Below, piece after piece: positions 46,549 to 55,304 of a DNA stretch of 64,000 nucleotides (positions are counted from its first letter, which is position 1; each line of letters opens with the position of its first letter). Origin of the DNA: Bacteroides sp. (GTDB taxonomy: Bacteria; Bacteroidota; Bacteroidia; Bacteroidales; Muribaculaceae). The notes beneath the pieces were generated by a model. It did no database searches and had not been told where the DNA came from. It saw only the letters and a list, made by a program, of their open reading frames with translations. Position numbers and translations under genes: made by a program. The stretch is taken from the NCBI GenBank assembly GCA_014801865.1, contig JAAVDH010000018.1:137714-201713 (forward strand), written 5' to 3'.

Positions 46549-47931
46549 TTACTTGTTTTTGATAATCTGAGCCATGAACTCACATTCAGATACGATTTTC
46601 TCGCCTACGAAAGCATAACCTTTCATCATGGCGCAACCGCGACGAAGTTCGGTCATGAACGATACGTGGAAGAGGAGAGTGTCGCCGGGCACTACTTTCT
46701 GGCGGAACTTCACGTTATCAATCTTCATGAAGTATGTGGAGTACTTGTCGGGATCGTCTACGGTGCTTAGCACAAGGAGACCGCCGGTCTGAGCCATGGC
46801 CTCGATTTGGAGTACACCGGGCATAACGGGTTCCTGGGGGAAGTGGCCGAGGAAGTAAGGTTCGTTGGCGGTGATATTCTTTACTCCCACGATATGATTG
46901 GTGCCCTTTTCGATCACCTTGTCAACAAGCAGGAAGGGATAACGGTGGGGAAGGAGTTCGCGGATGCGGTTGTTGTCCATCAGCGGCTCTACGTTGGGGT
47001 CGTATACGGGAGCCTGCACATCCTGACGCTTGATTTCGCGGCGTATCTTCTTTGCAAATGTGGTGTTGATGGAGTGGCCGGGACGAACGGCTATCACCTT
47101 GCCCTTGAGCGGACGGCCTATGAGGGCTATGTCGCCGAGCACATCCATGAGTTTATGGCGGGCGGGTTCGTTCTCACTGGTCAGAGGACGCTCCTGGATG
47201 TATCCGAATTCGCTCACCTCCTTGTGGTCTACGCCCATGATGTCGGCCAGACGGTCAAGCTGTTCCTGACCCATCGGTGAGTCATATATCACCACGGCAT
47301 TCTGCAGGTCGCCACCCTTGATGAGGTTGGCATTTACCAGAGGCTCTATCTCGCGTACAAACACGAATGTGCGGCTGTCGGCAATCTTTTCGGCGAATTC
47401 GTCAAGATGCTCCAGTGTGGCAAACTGATTGGTAAGCACGGGGGAGGGATACTGTACCATCACATCAAGGCTGAACTCCGTGTCGGGGAGCACTACGATA
47501 GAAGCTCCGGTCTCGGTGTCGCGCACCTCCATCTTCTGCTTCACGATGTAGAAATCCTTGTCCTGATTCTGCTCTTCGGTGCCTACTTCGGCTATCTTGG
47601 CTACGAATTCACGCGCGCTGCCGTCAAGTATAGGCATCTCGGGGCCATTGATCTTAATCAGGCAGTTGTCGATACCTGACGCATAGAGGGCGGCCATTGA
47701 ATGTTCGATAGTGCTTATCTGCACATCACCTTTGGCTATTACAGTGCCACGGGTAGTGCTCACCACATTTTCGGCAAGTGCATCTATGATGGGTTCATTC
47801 TCAAGGTCAGTGCGCTGAAACTTATATCCGGTATTTTCGGGAGCAGGCAAGAACTCAGCTTCGATTTCGCGGCCGGTATGCAAACCTTTACCTTTTACAG
47901 TAAAAGGGGCTTTGAGGGTAATCTGCTTCAT
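46549..47931 (-). CDS. lpxC/fabZ: Bifunctional UDP-3-O-acyl-N-acetylglucosamine deacetylase / 3-hydroxyacyl-ACP dehydratase (LpxC-FabZ fusion)
   Basis: LpxC (EHSMAALYASGIDNCLIKINGPEMPILDGSA) then FabZ (LPHRYPFLLVDKV, GHFPQEPVMPGVLQIEAMAQ); start trimmed to MKQITLKAP. Confidence 0.96.
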   Translation of the reverse strand: MKQITLKAPFTVKGKGLHTGREIEAEFLPAPENTGYKFQRTDLENEPIIDALAENVVSTTRGTVIAKGDVQISTIEHSMAALYASGIDNCLIKINGPEMPILDGSAREFVAKIAEVGTEEQNQDKDFYIVKQKMEVRDTETGASIVVLPDTEFSLDVMVQYPSPVLTNQFATLEHLDEFAEKIADSRTFVFVREIEPLVNANLIKGGDLQNAVVIYDSPMGQEQLDRLADIMGVDHKEVSEFGYIQERPLTSENEPARHKLMDVLGDIALIGRPLKGKVIAVRPGHSINTTFAKKIRREIKRQDVQAPVYDPNVEPLMDNNRIRELLPHRYPFLLVDKVIEKGTNHIVGVKNITANEPYFLGHFPQEPVMPGVLQIEAMAQTGGLLVLSTVDDPDKYSTYFMKIDNVKFRQKVVPGDTLLFHVSFMTELRRGCAMMKGYAFVGEKIVSECEFMAQIIKNK

Positions 47932-47959
47932 GCTTATATGGTTGATTGGTTTTATTTTG

Positions 47960-48988
47960 TTAGTTTTTGGGGTCGAGGAGGCGTTCGATTTTCTTGAGTT
48001 TAGCCACAAGATCGGGTATACGGGAGATGTTTACCTGGTTGCGGGCGTACTCGCGGAAGTCTACGGCGGGCGAACCGAACAGGCGCGAGCCTGACTTCAC
48101 TTCGTCTTTGATACCCGACTTTGCGGCTACCATCACATTATCGCCGATGGTGATATGTCCGGCCATTCCTACCTGACCGCCGAACATGCAGTGTGCCCCT
48201 ACCTTGGTGCTTCCGGCCACACCGGTCTGTGCGGCCATTACAGTGGCCTGTCCTATCTCGGCGTTGTGACCTACCTGTATAAGGTTGTCGAGCTTAACGC
48301 CCTCATGGATGCGTGTAGCTCCCATAGTAGCACGGTCTATGGTGGTATTGGCCCCTATCTCTACATTATCGGCTATCTCTACGATACCGAGCTGCGGTAT
48401 CTTGTCGTAGTGGCCGTCCACGGGGGCGAAACCGAATCCGTCGGCGCCTATGACGGCTCCTGAATGGATTATGCAGTTTTTACCGATACGACATCCCTTG
48501 TATACCCTTACTCCGGCATAGAGCGTTGTTCCGTCGCCTACCTTCACTCCGTCGCCTACGTAGGTCTGAGGATAGATCTGTGCTCCTGCGCCTATGACGG
48601 CTCCTGTGCCTATGTAGGCGAATGCTCCTATGTAAGCGTCCTCGGGCACTTCCACACCTTCGGCTATGAAGCAGGGCTGCTCGATGCCCCGCTTGGGAGG
48701 ATTGAGCATGGCCGATACCATACGCAGCAGCATAGCCACTGTGGCATAGGGATCGTCAACACGTATGAGAGTGGTGGTAATGGGCTGCTCAGGGGTGAAG
48801 TCACGCCTTACGAGCACGGCTGTAGAGCCGGTGGTATAGATATAGTGGGTATATTTTTCGTTGGCCAGGAAAGAGATGGCACCGGGGTGTCCCTCCTCAA
48901 TTTTGGCAAACGAGGATATTTTTGCTTCGGCATCTCCTTCGACCTGTCCGTTGACAAGCGAGGCAATCTGTCCTACTGAAAATTCCAT
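47960..48988 (-). CDS. lpxD: UDP-3-O-(3-hydroxymyristoyl)glucosamine N-acyltransferase
   Basis: Hexapeptide repeats; [33 protein letters not shown]; start trimmed to MEFSVGQIA. Confidence 0.95.
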   Translation of the reverse strand: MEFSVGQIASLVNGQVEGDAEAKISSFAKIEEGHPGAISFLANEKYTHYIYTTGSTAVLVRRDFTPEQPITTTLIRVDDPYATVAMLLRMVSAMLNPPKRGIEQPCFIAEGVEVPEDAYIGAFAYIGTGAVIGAGAQIYPQTYVGDGVKVGDGTTLYAGVRVYKGCRIGKNCIIHSGAVIGADGFGFAPVDGHYDKIPQLGIVEIADNVEIGANTTIDRATMGATRIHEGVKLDNLIQVGHNAEIGQATVMAAQTGVAGSTKVGAHCMFGGQVGMAGHITIGDNVMVAAKSGIKDEVKSGSRLFGSPAVDFREYARNQVNISRIPDLVAKLKKIERLLDPKN

Positions 48989-49178
48989 TGTCGATTGGAG
49001 GTGGTTATAATGATTGATGCAATGTATTCTCCGCCACTGCTCACGGGTAATGGGGCAGTGCCGCATAGAATTGTGCAAAGATACAAAAAAAGTTTAACAA
49101 CGGTATGAATGAACGGGTACTTGATTTTTCTTAAATTTGCACCATATTATAATTTTTGATAATCTAACATTGACATAT

Positions 49179-50285
49179 ATGACACTCATTCGCTCAAAGA
49201 TATGGATTTCAGGCATAAGCGGCATACTTGCCATGACTTCTCTCGGCTCTTGCAGCCACTCCGCCCAATGGGAGGCCAAGGGTACTGTCGCCGGCGGTGA
49301 AGGACGCGAGATGCTCCTGCAGGCTTCGACCAACGGCCGATGGTATACGATTGATACTGTTGAGATTGATAAGAACGGCAAGTTCTCTGTCACTCAGTCG
49401 CCAGCCGGTTATCCCGATATCTACCGCCTGTCGCTTGACGGAAAGAATCTATACTTTCCGGTCGACAGTATCGAGACTGTAGTGATTACCGCCGACGTTG
49501 ATGGTTTTGACACCGGATATACCCTTTCAGGCACTCCCTCGGCCGAAAATCTCATGAAAGCCAATGCTGAACTTAATGCCGTCATTCGCGCCCAAGGAGT
49601 GGAGAAGGCGCTCAAAGATACTGAACTGAAGAAAAAACTCAACGACATTATCCTCTCAAATCCCTCTGATATAGTGTCTTATTACATCATTAGCCGCAAC
49701 GTCCAGGGGAGTCCGCTCTATGATCCTACAGACCGCGACGATGTGAAGCTAATCGGGGCTGTGGCTAATGCCTTTAACGATTACCGTACACGTGATCCTC
49801 GTACTTCATATCTAAAATCGCTCTTCCTCTCCAATCGGGTCCGTAACGTCGCTCCCACCGACACGATTCATGCCGAAGAGGTGTCATACTTTGATATCAA
49901 ACTCTATGATGAGAATGGTAATATGCGCTCGCTCAAAGAGTTGACCGAGAAGGGTAAGGTGGTGTTGCTTAACTTTACAGTTTACAATGCCGAGAATTCT
50001 CCCGCTTTCAATCGTCAACTAAACGAACTCTATCAGCGTTATCATGATGCGGGTCTGGAGATATATCAGGTGTCAATCGACAGCGATGAGTTTCGTTGGA
50101 AACAGTCGGCCCGCAATCTGCCCTGGATTACTGTGTACAATTCTCCGGTCGACGGCCGACAGAATCTGCTCAATTTCAACGTCACGGCTATTCCCACGTC
50201 ATTCGTCATTGACCGCAATGGCGACCTGGTGGAGCGCATTGACGATGAGTCACAGCTGGCATCCAAGGTAAGAGCACATATCTAA
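49179..50285 (+). CDS. Lipoprotein with DUF4369-like N-terminus and thioredoxin-like (TlpA/AhpC-TSA) C-terminus
   Basis: Lipobox LGSCSHS, GKVVLLNFTVYNAENSPAFNRQL, AIPTSFVIDRNGDLVERI; no CxxC. Confidence 0.82.
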   Translation: MTLIRSKIWISGISGILAMTSLGSCSHSAQWEAKGTVAGGEGREMLLQASTNGRWYTIDTVEIDKNGKFSVTQSPAGYPDIYRLSLDGKNLYFPVDSIETVVITADVDGFDTGYTLSGTPSAENLMKANAELNAVIRAQGVEKALKDTELKKKLNDIILSNPSDIVSYYIISRNVQGSPLYDPTDRDDVKLIGAVANAFNDYRTRDPRTSYLKSLFLSNRVRNVAPTDTIHAEEVSYFDIKLYDENGNMRSLKELTEKGKVVLLNFTVYNAENSPAFNRQLNELYQRYHDAGLEIYQVSIDSDEFRWKQSARNLPWITVYNSPVDGRQNLLNFNVTAIPTSFVIDRNGDLVERIDDESQLASKVRAHI

Positions 50286-50314
50286 CTCATCTTTTTTTCT
50301 AAATTATCAGCAAT

Positions 50315-50767
50315 ATGAATGTAGGAGATCTCATTCCCGAAGTGTTAGGCACTGACGAACAGGGCCGTGTTGTAAAGTCAACCGATTTCCCCGGTCAGCC
50401 TCTTGTAATATATTTCTACCCCAAGGATAACACCTCGGGCTGTACCGCCGAGGCATGTTCGATACGCGACAATATCACCGCCCTCACCGATAAGGGCTAC
50501 AAGGTGATAGGTATCAGCAAGGACTCTCCCGCAAGCCATGTGAAGTTTGGCGAGAAGTACTCATTACCGTTTTTGCTTCTGAGCGATGTTGATACCACAG
50601 TCAATCAGGCCTTCGGTGTATGGAAACTCAAGAAGATGGCCGGACGCGAGTACATGGGTACCGTCCGCACCACTTTCATCACCGATGCATCGCACCACGT
50701 CACCGACATTATCACCAAGGTACGTACCAAGGATGCCGGTGAACAGCTGCTTGAGGTAATCGGCTGA
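50315..50767 (+). CDS. bcp: Thioredoxin-dependent thiol peroxidase (Bcp-type peroxiredoxin)
   Basis: VIYFYPKDNTSGCTAEACSIRDN. Confidence 0.95.
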   Translation: MNVGDLIPEVLGTDEQGRVVKSTDFPGQPLVIYFYPKDNTSGCTAEACSIRDNITALTDKGYKVIGISKDSPASHVKFGEKYSLPFLLLSDVDTTVNQAFGVWKLKKMAGREYMGTVRTTFITDASHHVTDIITKVRTKDAGEQLLEVIG

Positions 50768-50780
50768 TAACCCTCTATTC

Positions 50781-50797
50781 AAAAGTAAACATACTCT
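50781..50797. repeat. Solitary end matching C-type hairpin element
   Basis: AAAAGTAAACATACTCT as in right terminus of copy C. Confidence 0.65.
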
Positions 50798-50813
50798 AAG
50801 GCTATATCCGCCT

Positions 50814-53027
50814 ATGAACAACGAGAATAACGAATTTTTTCAAGGAAACGAGGCTGCGGAATTGCGTTCGCTCTACCGCGACTTGCTGAGGGAGACGGCT
50901 GCCGTAGCCCTTCCGGGCGATATACGTGCGCTGCGTGCCACTATCGCCGAGTCTATTGCCGGAGGTCACTATGGGCGCGACCGCTTCGGAGGCAATGCCT
51001 TGATTCATTACATGCGCACGGCTCTGGAGCTGTGCAGACGCATCAGTGCCGACCGCAATATGATAGTGGCCCTGATGCTGTCGAGTCTTTGTCGTTCCGA
51101 TTACCTTTCGCCCGAGGATGTGGCTCGCGACTGGGACGAGGATATAGCCAAGATAGTGAGGGGACTGCAGAAGGTGTCGACGCTCTACAACCGCGCCGCG
51201 ACGGTAGAGGACGATAACTTCCGCAAGCTGCTGCTCACCTTTGCCGAAGATATACGTGTCATCATAATCATGATTGTTGATCGCCTCACGCTGATGAAGG
51301 CTATCAATCATCATCCGGATGAGGCGCTTGTGGCAAGCACGGCCAAGGAGGCCGGACTGCTATATGCTCCTCTTGCCCACCGCCTCGGCCTCTATGCCAT
51401 CAAGGGCGAACTTGAGGATATGTCGCTCAAGTATACCAACCGCGACATGTACTCGCGCATAGCCCATAAGCTCAACGAGACCAAGCGCAGCCGCGACGCA
51501 TATATCGCCGACTTCATAGCACCCGTCAAAGCAGCTCTCGAAAAGGAGGGGCTAAACTTTGAAATCAAGGGTCGCACGAAGTCCATATACTCCATCTGGA
51601 ACAAGATGAAGAAGCAGCGCGTAGACGTAGAGGGTATCTACGACCTATTCGCCATACGTATCATCATAGACGCTCCCCCCGAGCGCGAACGCAGCGAGTG
51701 CTGGCTGGCCTATTCCGTGGTCACCAATATGTATCAGCCCAATCCGGCACGTCTTAAAGACTGGCTCTCCATACCCAAGAGCAACGGCTATGAGTCGCTG
51801 CACATTACCGTCATGGGTCCTCAGGGCAAGTGGGTGGAGGTACAGATACGTTCGCGCCGCATGGATGAGATAGCCGAGCGCGGTGTGGCGGCACACTGGC
51901 GCTACAAGGGCATCAAGAGTGAACAGAATCTTGACACCTGGATGAACCGCGTGCGCGAGATTCTCGAGGCTGCCGACAACGACCCGCTCAATCTTATGAA
52001 GAATCTGAAGATGGACATCTACGATAAAGAGGTGTTTGTCTTCACCCCCAAGGGCGACCTCTATCGTCTTCCCTCGGGTGCCACGGTGCTTGACTTTGCC
52101 TTCATGGTACACTCCCGCCTGGGCTGTACGTGTACGGGTGGTAAGGTCAACGGACGCACCCGCAAAATCAATCATCGCCTCTCCAACGGCGACACCGTGG
52201 AGATAATGACTTCGGCCAATCAGGTTCCCAAGCAAGACTGGCTGGGATTCGTGGTCACTTCAAAGGCCCGTACCAAGATACGCCAGACGCTCAACGAGCA
52301 GGCCAACCGCTCGGCCGAACTTGGCCGCGAGATGCTGCAGCGCCGCTTCAAGAACCGCAAGATAGAGATAGACGAGGGTATACTCAGCAAACTCATAAAG
52401 AAGCTCGGATATAAGACCTCTACCGACTTCTTCAACGCTATAGCCGACGAGTCGCTGGAGGTCAACCGCGTGGCAGTGGAATATGACCTGATAGACCGTC
52501 CGGTGGAATCTACCGAAAGCCGTTCGGCAGAGGAATTCTCGCTCCAGACATCTCCCGAACAAGATGATGACAGTGGCTCTGACACTCTCGTGATAGGCGA
52601 GGGAGTGAAGGGACTGAATTACCGCATGTCGCGCTGCTGCAATCCCATTTACGGCGATCAGGTGTTCGGATTCATAGCCTCTGACGGAGCTATCAAGATA
52701 CATCGCGCCGACTGCCCCAACGCTGCGAATATGCGCCGCCGCTATCCCTATCGCTTCATCCCCGTGAGATGGTCGGGTAAGCTCGGCACGCAATTTGCCG
52801 CTACACTAAAGATAGTGGGTGTCGACGATATAGGTATCGTCACCAACGTATCATCCATTATCAACAAGGAAAAGGACTGCTCGCTGCGCAGCATCGCTAT
52901 TGATTCGCATGACGGTATCTTCCACGGCACTCTCGTGGTGGGTGTGGTCAACACCGAGTCGCTTGCGAGCTTGATAAGAAAGATTAAAACAGTAAAAGGC
53001 GTAAAAAATGTTGAACGTAGCAATTAG
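50814..53027 (+). CDS. RelA/SpoT family bifunctional (p)ppGpp synthetase/hydrolase
   Basis: HD, synthetase (GRTKSIYSIWNKMKKQ, YESLHITVMGPQGKWVEVQIR), TGS and ACT domains. Confidence 0.95.
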   Translation: MNNENNEFFQGNEAAELRSLYRDLLRETAAVALPGDIRALRATIAESIAGGHYGRDRFGGNALIHYMRTALELCRRISADRNMIVALMLSSLCRSDYLSPEDVARDWDEDIAKIVRGLQKVSTLYNRAATVEDDNFRKLLLTFAEDIRVIIIMIVDRLTLMKAINHHPDEALVASTAKEAGLLYAPLAHRLGLYAIKGELEDMSLKYTNRDMYSRIAHKLNETKRSRDAYIADFIAPVKAALEKEGLNFEIKGRTKSIYSIWNKMKKQRVDVEGIYDLFAIRIIIDAPPERERSECWLAYSVVTNMYQPNPARLKDWLSIPKSNGYESLHITVMGPQGKWVEVQIRSRRMDEIAERGVAAHWRYKGIKSEQNLDTWMNRVREILEAADNDPLNLMKNLKMDIYDKEVFVFTPKGDLYRLPSGATVLDFAFMVHSRLGCTCTGGKVNGRTRKINHRLSNGDTVEIMTSANQVPKQDWLGFVVTSKARTKIRQTLNEQANRSAELGREMLQRRFKNRKIEIDEGILSKLIKKLGYKTSTDFFNAIADESLEVNRVAVEYDLIDRPVESTESRSAEEFSLQTSPEQDDDSGSDTLVIGEGVKGLNYRMSRCCNPIYGDQVFGFIASDGAIKIHRADCPNAANMRRRYPYRFIPVRWSGKLGTQFAATLKIVGVDDIGIVTNVSSIINKEKDCSLRSIAIDSHDGIFHGTLVVGVVNTESLASLIRKIKTVKGVKNVERSN

Positions 53028-53850
53028 AAATCTCCTCATTCTCTCAGCTTCGGCTGTTGTGGTCACCTCATGTGGCGAGAGCGCCGATACCAAGGCCGCA
53101 CGCGCTCTACTCGAACAGGCAAAAACATGTCTTGACGAAGGTAATTTCACTCGCTCGCTTGAGTTGCTCGATTCTATCGAGTCGGCCTATCCTGCCGAGA
53201 TAGCGCAGCGTCGCGAGGGGCTTCACCTGCGTCCCAAAGCCATAGAGGGCGTGACTTTGCGTCAGCTCGAAACCACCGACAGCCTTATCGCCGCGCTACA
53301 GATAGAGAACGAGCGTCTGAGCTCTGCCATACGTTTCGTGGAGAATCCCGTAGAGGGTTATTATGTGTCGACCTCTGCCGTTAAGGGTGACTTTATAGGC
53401 ACTAACGGTATTCAGCCCCGCATTACTCCCGAGGGAATCTTCTATATCGTTTCATCGGTCGTCCGTCCCGTAAAGAGCACTGCGGTGACCCTCACAAGTG
53501 GAGGCGAAAGTGCCACTACGGCTACTGTGGCTTATGACGACGAACGCAACTACCGCCGCAACGGAGTGGAGGTGATTACCTTCATGGCCTCGGAGTGCGA
53601 CACGCTCGGACGTTTTGCCCTCACACATCGCGATGAGCCCATGAAGCTTACCTTTGATGGTGCCACTCCCTATACCATAGACTTCCCCGCCGCCCGTGTC
53701 GAGGAATTAGCGTCGGTCTACGAAGCAGCCACCGCCGTCAACCGCGGCAAGAAAGCGCAGCTTGACAAGACGCGCCTCGAGCGTCAGCTCGCCCTCTCCC
53801 GCTCGCAGCAAGCCCGCACGTTCCAGGACGAGGCGCAGGGAGAGGAGTAA
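53008..53850 (+). CDS. Hypothetical lipoprotein overlapping the rel 3' end by 20 bp
   Basis: Lipobox VTSCGES; coiled coil and beta-rich region. Confidence 0.75.
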   Translation: MLNVAIRNLLILSASAVVVTSCGESADTKAARALLEQAKTCLDEGNFTRSLELLDSIESAYPAEIAQRREGLHLRPKAIEGVTLRQLETTDSLIAALQIENERLSSAIRFVENPVEGYYVSTSAVKGDFIGTNGIQPRITPEGIFYIVSSVVRPVKSTAVTLTSGGESATTATVAYDDERNYRRNGVEVITFMASECDTLGRFALTHRDEPMKLTFDGATPYTIDFPAARVEELASVYEAATAVNRGKKAQLDKTRLERQLALSRSQQARTFQDEAQGEE

Positions 53851-53887
53851 GCCTATTATATAATACTTTTGCTTAGAATTAATTCAA

Positions 53888-54829
53888 ATGTTCTCAAGGT
53901 ATACTTTCAAGCAATCTATTGGTTGGTTATTGGGCTTGGTTGGTGTAGTGTGCTATATAGCCGGGTATTGGATAAAATATGAGTATCCAGACAGTTTCTG
54001 GGCTGATATCCCAATTAAGATAGCAGATATTCTTATTATAGGTGTGGTCGTTGGATATCTTACAGGAGTAGCACAATGGGCAGGTATCTTCAAGCGAGAG
54101 ATTCAAGATATTGTATACGGTAAAGAGTTTCTCAATAAACGAAACGATATTGAGGCTATATGGTATAATGTAACTAAACAGATGTTTAAGTTTAAATTTG
54201 CAGAAATTCATAAAGATCTGTTAGGCGCTCTACGATATACACTTCCTGGAGAGGATGATATAAGTTATTATGAGGATTACGATGCCGATACGAAAGTTGA
54301 ATGGATTGATAAAGAGAGAGGGATAATCAAGACCATAGATACATTTGCAATGTATATTGTAACTGAATCTGAAAAGGAATTCTCATATCCGATAAAATCG
54401 TGGACAATTACTGATGATGAACCGTCTGATGTACAACAGACCGGCCATGATATTAAGGTATATGTTGATGGAACCTTATTATCTAATTTACATACAGAGA
54501 CGAAACGTGATGGAGATGAGATATGTAATGAAACGACAATTTCTTTAAAGGGTAAAAAGAGATATTTCATACAATATACTCGTGAAAAACAGTATAATAT
54601 TAATGATGATTATTATATTGCTTTTAGAGCAAGATATCTTACTAAGAACTTAACAGTATCACTTGAACTGCCTCAGGATATTGAAGCTCTTTTCGTTGAA
54701 CGTGGTACTACAAAGAATTTTATAAATGTTAAAAATTCTAAACATTGTATCAAAAAAGTATTTAAGGGCGTTATCTTTCCAAGACAAGGTTATATCTTTG
54801 TACTTAAAGTAATCAATGCTAATTCATAG
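53888..54829 (+). CDS. Hypothetical protein with two N-terminal TM helices and beta-rich cytosolic domain
   Basis: GWLLGLVGVVCYIAGYWI and IADILIIGVVVGYLTGV TM segments; AT-rich coding sequence. Confidence 0.7.
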   Translation: MFSRYTFKQSIGWLLGLVGVVCYIAGYWIKYEYPDSFWADIPIKIADILIIGVVVGYLTGVAQWAGIFKREIQDIVYGKEFLNKRNDIEAIWYNVTKQMFKFKFAEIHKDLLGALRYTLPGEDDISYYEDYDADTKVEWIDKERGIIKTIDTFAMYIVTESEKEFSYPIKSWTITDDEPSDVQQTGHDIKVYVDGTLLSNLHTETKRDGDEICNETTISLKGKKRYFIQYTREKQYNINDDYYIAFRARYLTKNLTVSLELPQDIEALFVERGTTKNFINVKNSKHCIKKVFKGVIFPRQGYIFVLKVINANS

Positions 54830-54925
54830 GAGGACTACATCATGACTATCCTTTATGGTGATACCGAATTTTAATCGGGTTATTTTCAATTAGAATTTTT
54901 TCAATAATAGTATTCACCTTAAATT

Positions 54926-54953
54926 GGCGCTGTGTCATAATTGACATGGCGCC
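54926..54953 (+). terminator. Terminator-like hairpin
   Basis: GGCGCTGTGTCA TAAT TGACATGGCGCC-ATTTT. Confidence 0.5.
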
Positions 54954-54992
54954 ATTTTCGTCATAATAGTGCCATAATGGAGTGAAGGTAAT

Positions 54993-55027
54993 ATCTTACA
55001 TCGGCGGCCTCACGGCCGATGTAAGAT
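54993..55027. repeat. Perfect 13-bp inverted repeat
   Basis: ATCTTACATCGGC GGCCTCACG GCCGATGTAAGAT. Confidence 0.75.
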
Positions 55028-55061
55028 GGGTGCAGGAAATCGTGAGGCGCTTGTAAGGGAT

Positions 55062-55190
55062 GTGCCGACAACACCGTCGCTCCGCGACTCATTGTCTAGA
55101 GGCAGATAGAATCCGTGGACTCCCTTCGGTCATCCACGGTTATACACGATGTCGTGCCTCCGGCACTCTGTCACTACGCTTCCGGGATGC
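55062..55190. repeat. REP-like dispersed sequence sharing GCCGACAACACCGTCGCTCCGCGACTCATT
   Basis: Matches 26510-26545 and partly 2768-2785. Confidence 0.55.
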
Positions 55191-55199
55191 CCACAAGGG

Positions 55200-55225
55200 G
55201 ATGGATGGATGGATGGATGGATGGG
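55200..55225. repeat. GGAT tetranucleotide microsatellite (~6 units)
   Basis: GGATGGATGGATGGATGGATGG. Confidence 0.9.
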
Positions 55226-55231
55226 GGGATG

Positions 55232-55264
55232 AAAAAAGCGCTATGTCGGGGACATAGCGCTTGG
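55232..55264 (-). terminator. Terminator after susD-like gene
   Basis: AAGCGCTATGTC CCC GACATAGCGCTTTTTT on minus strand. Confidence 0.8.
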
Positions 55265-55304
55265 GGTATCTAATGGGTTAGAGATCCAGTAGATGGGCGG
55301 GGGA

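Noticed and set aside
46549-47931. LpxC-FabZ fusion as a novelty
   Set aside because: Established arrangement in Bacteroidetes.
55060-55257. 65-aa ORF with MDGWMDGWG
   Set aside because: Translation of the GGAT microsatellite and REP-like sequence; not supported as a protein.
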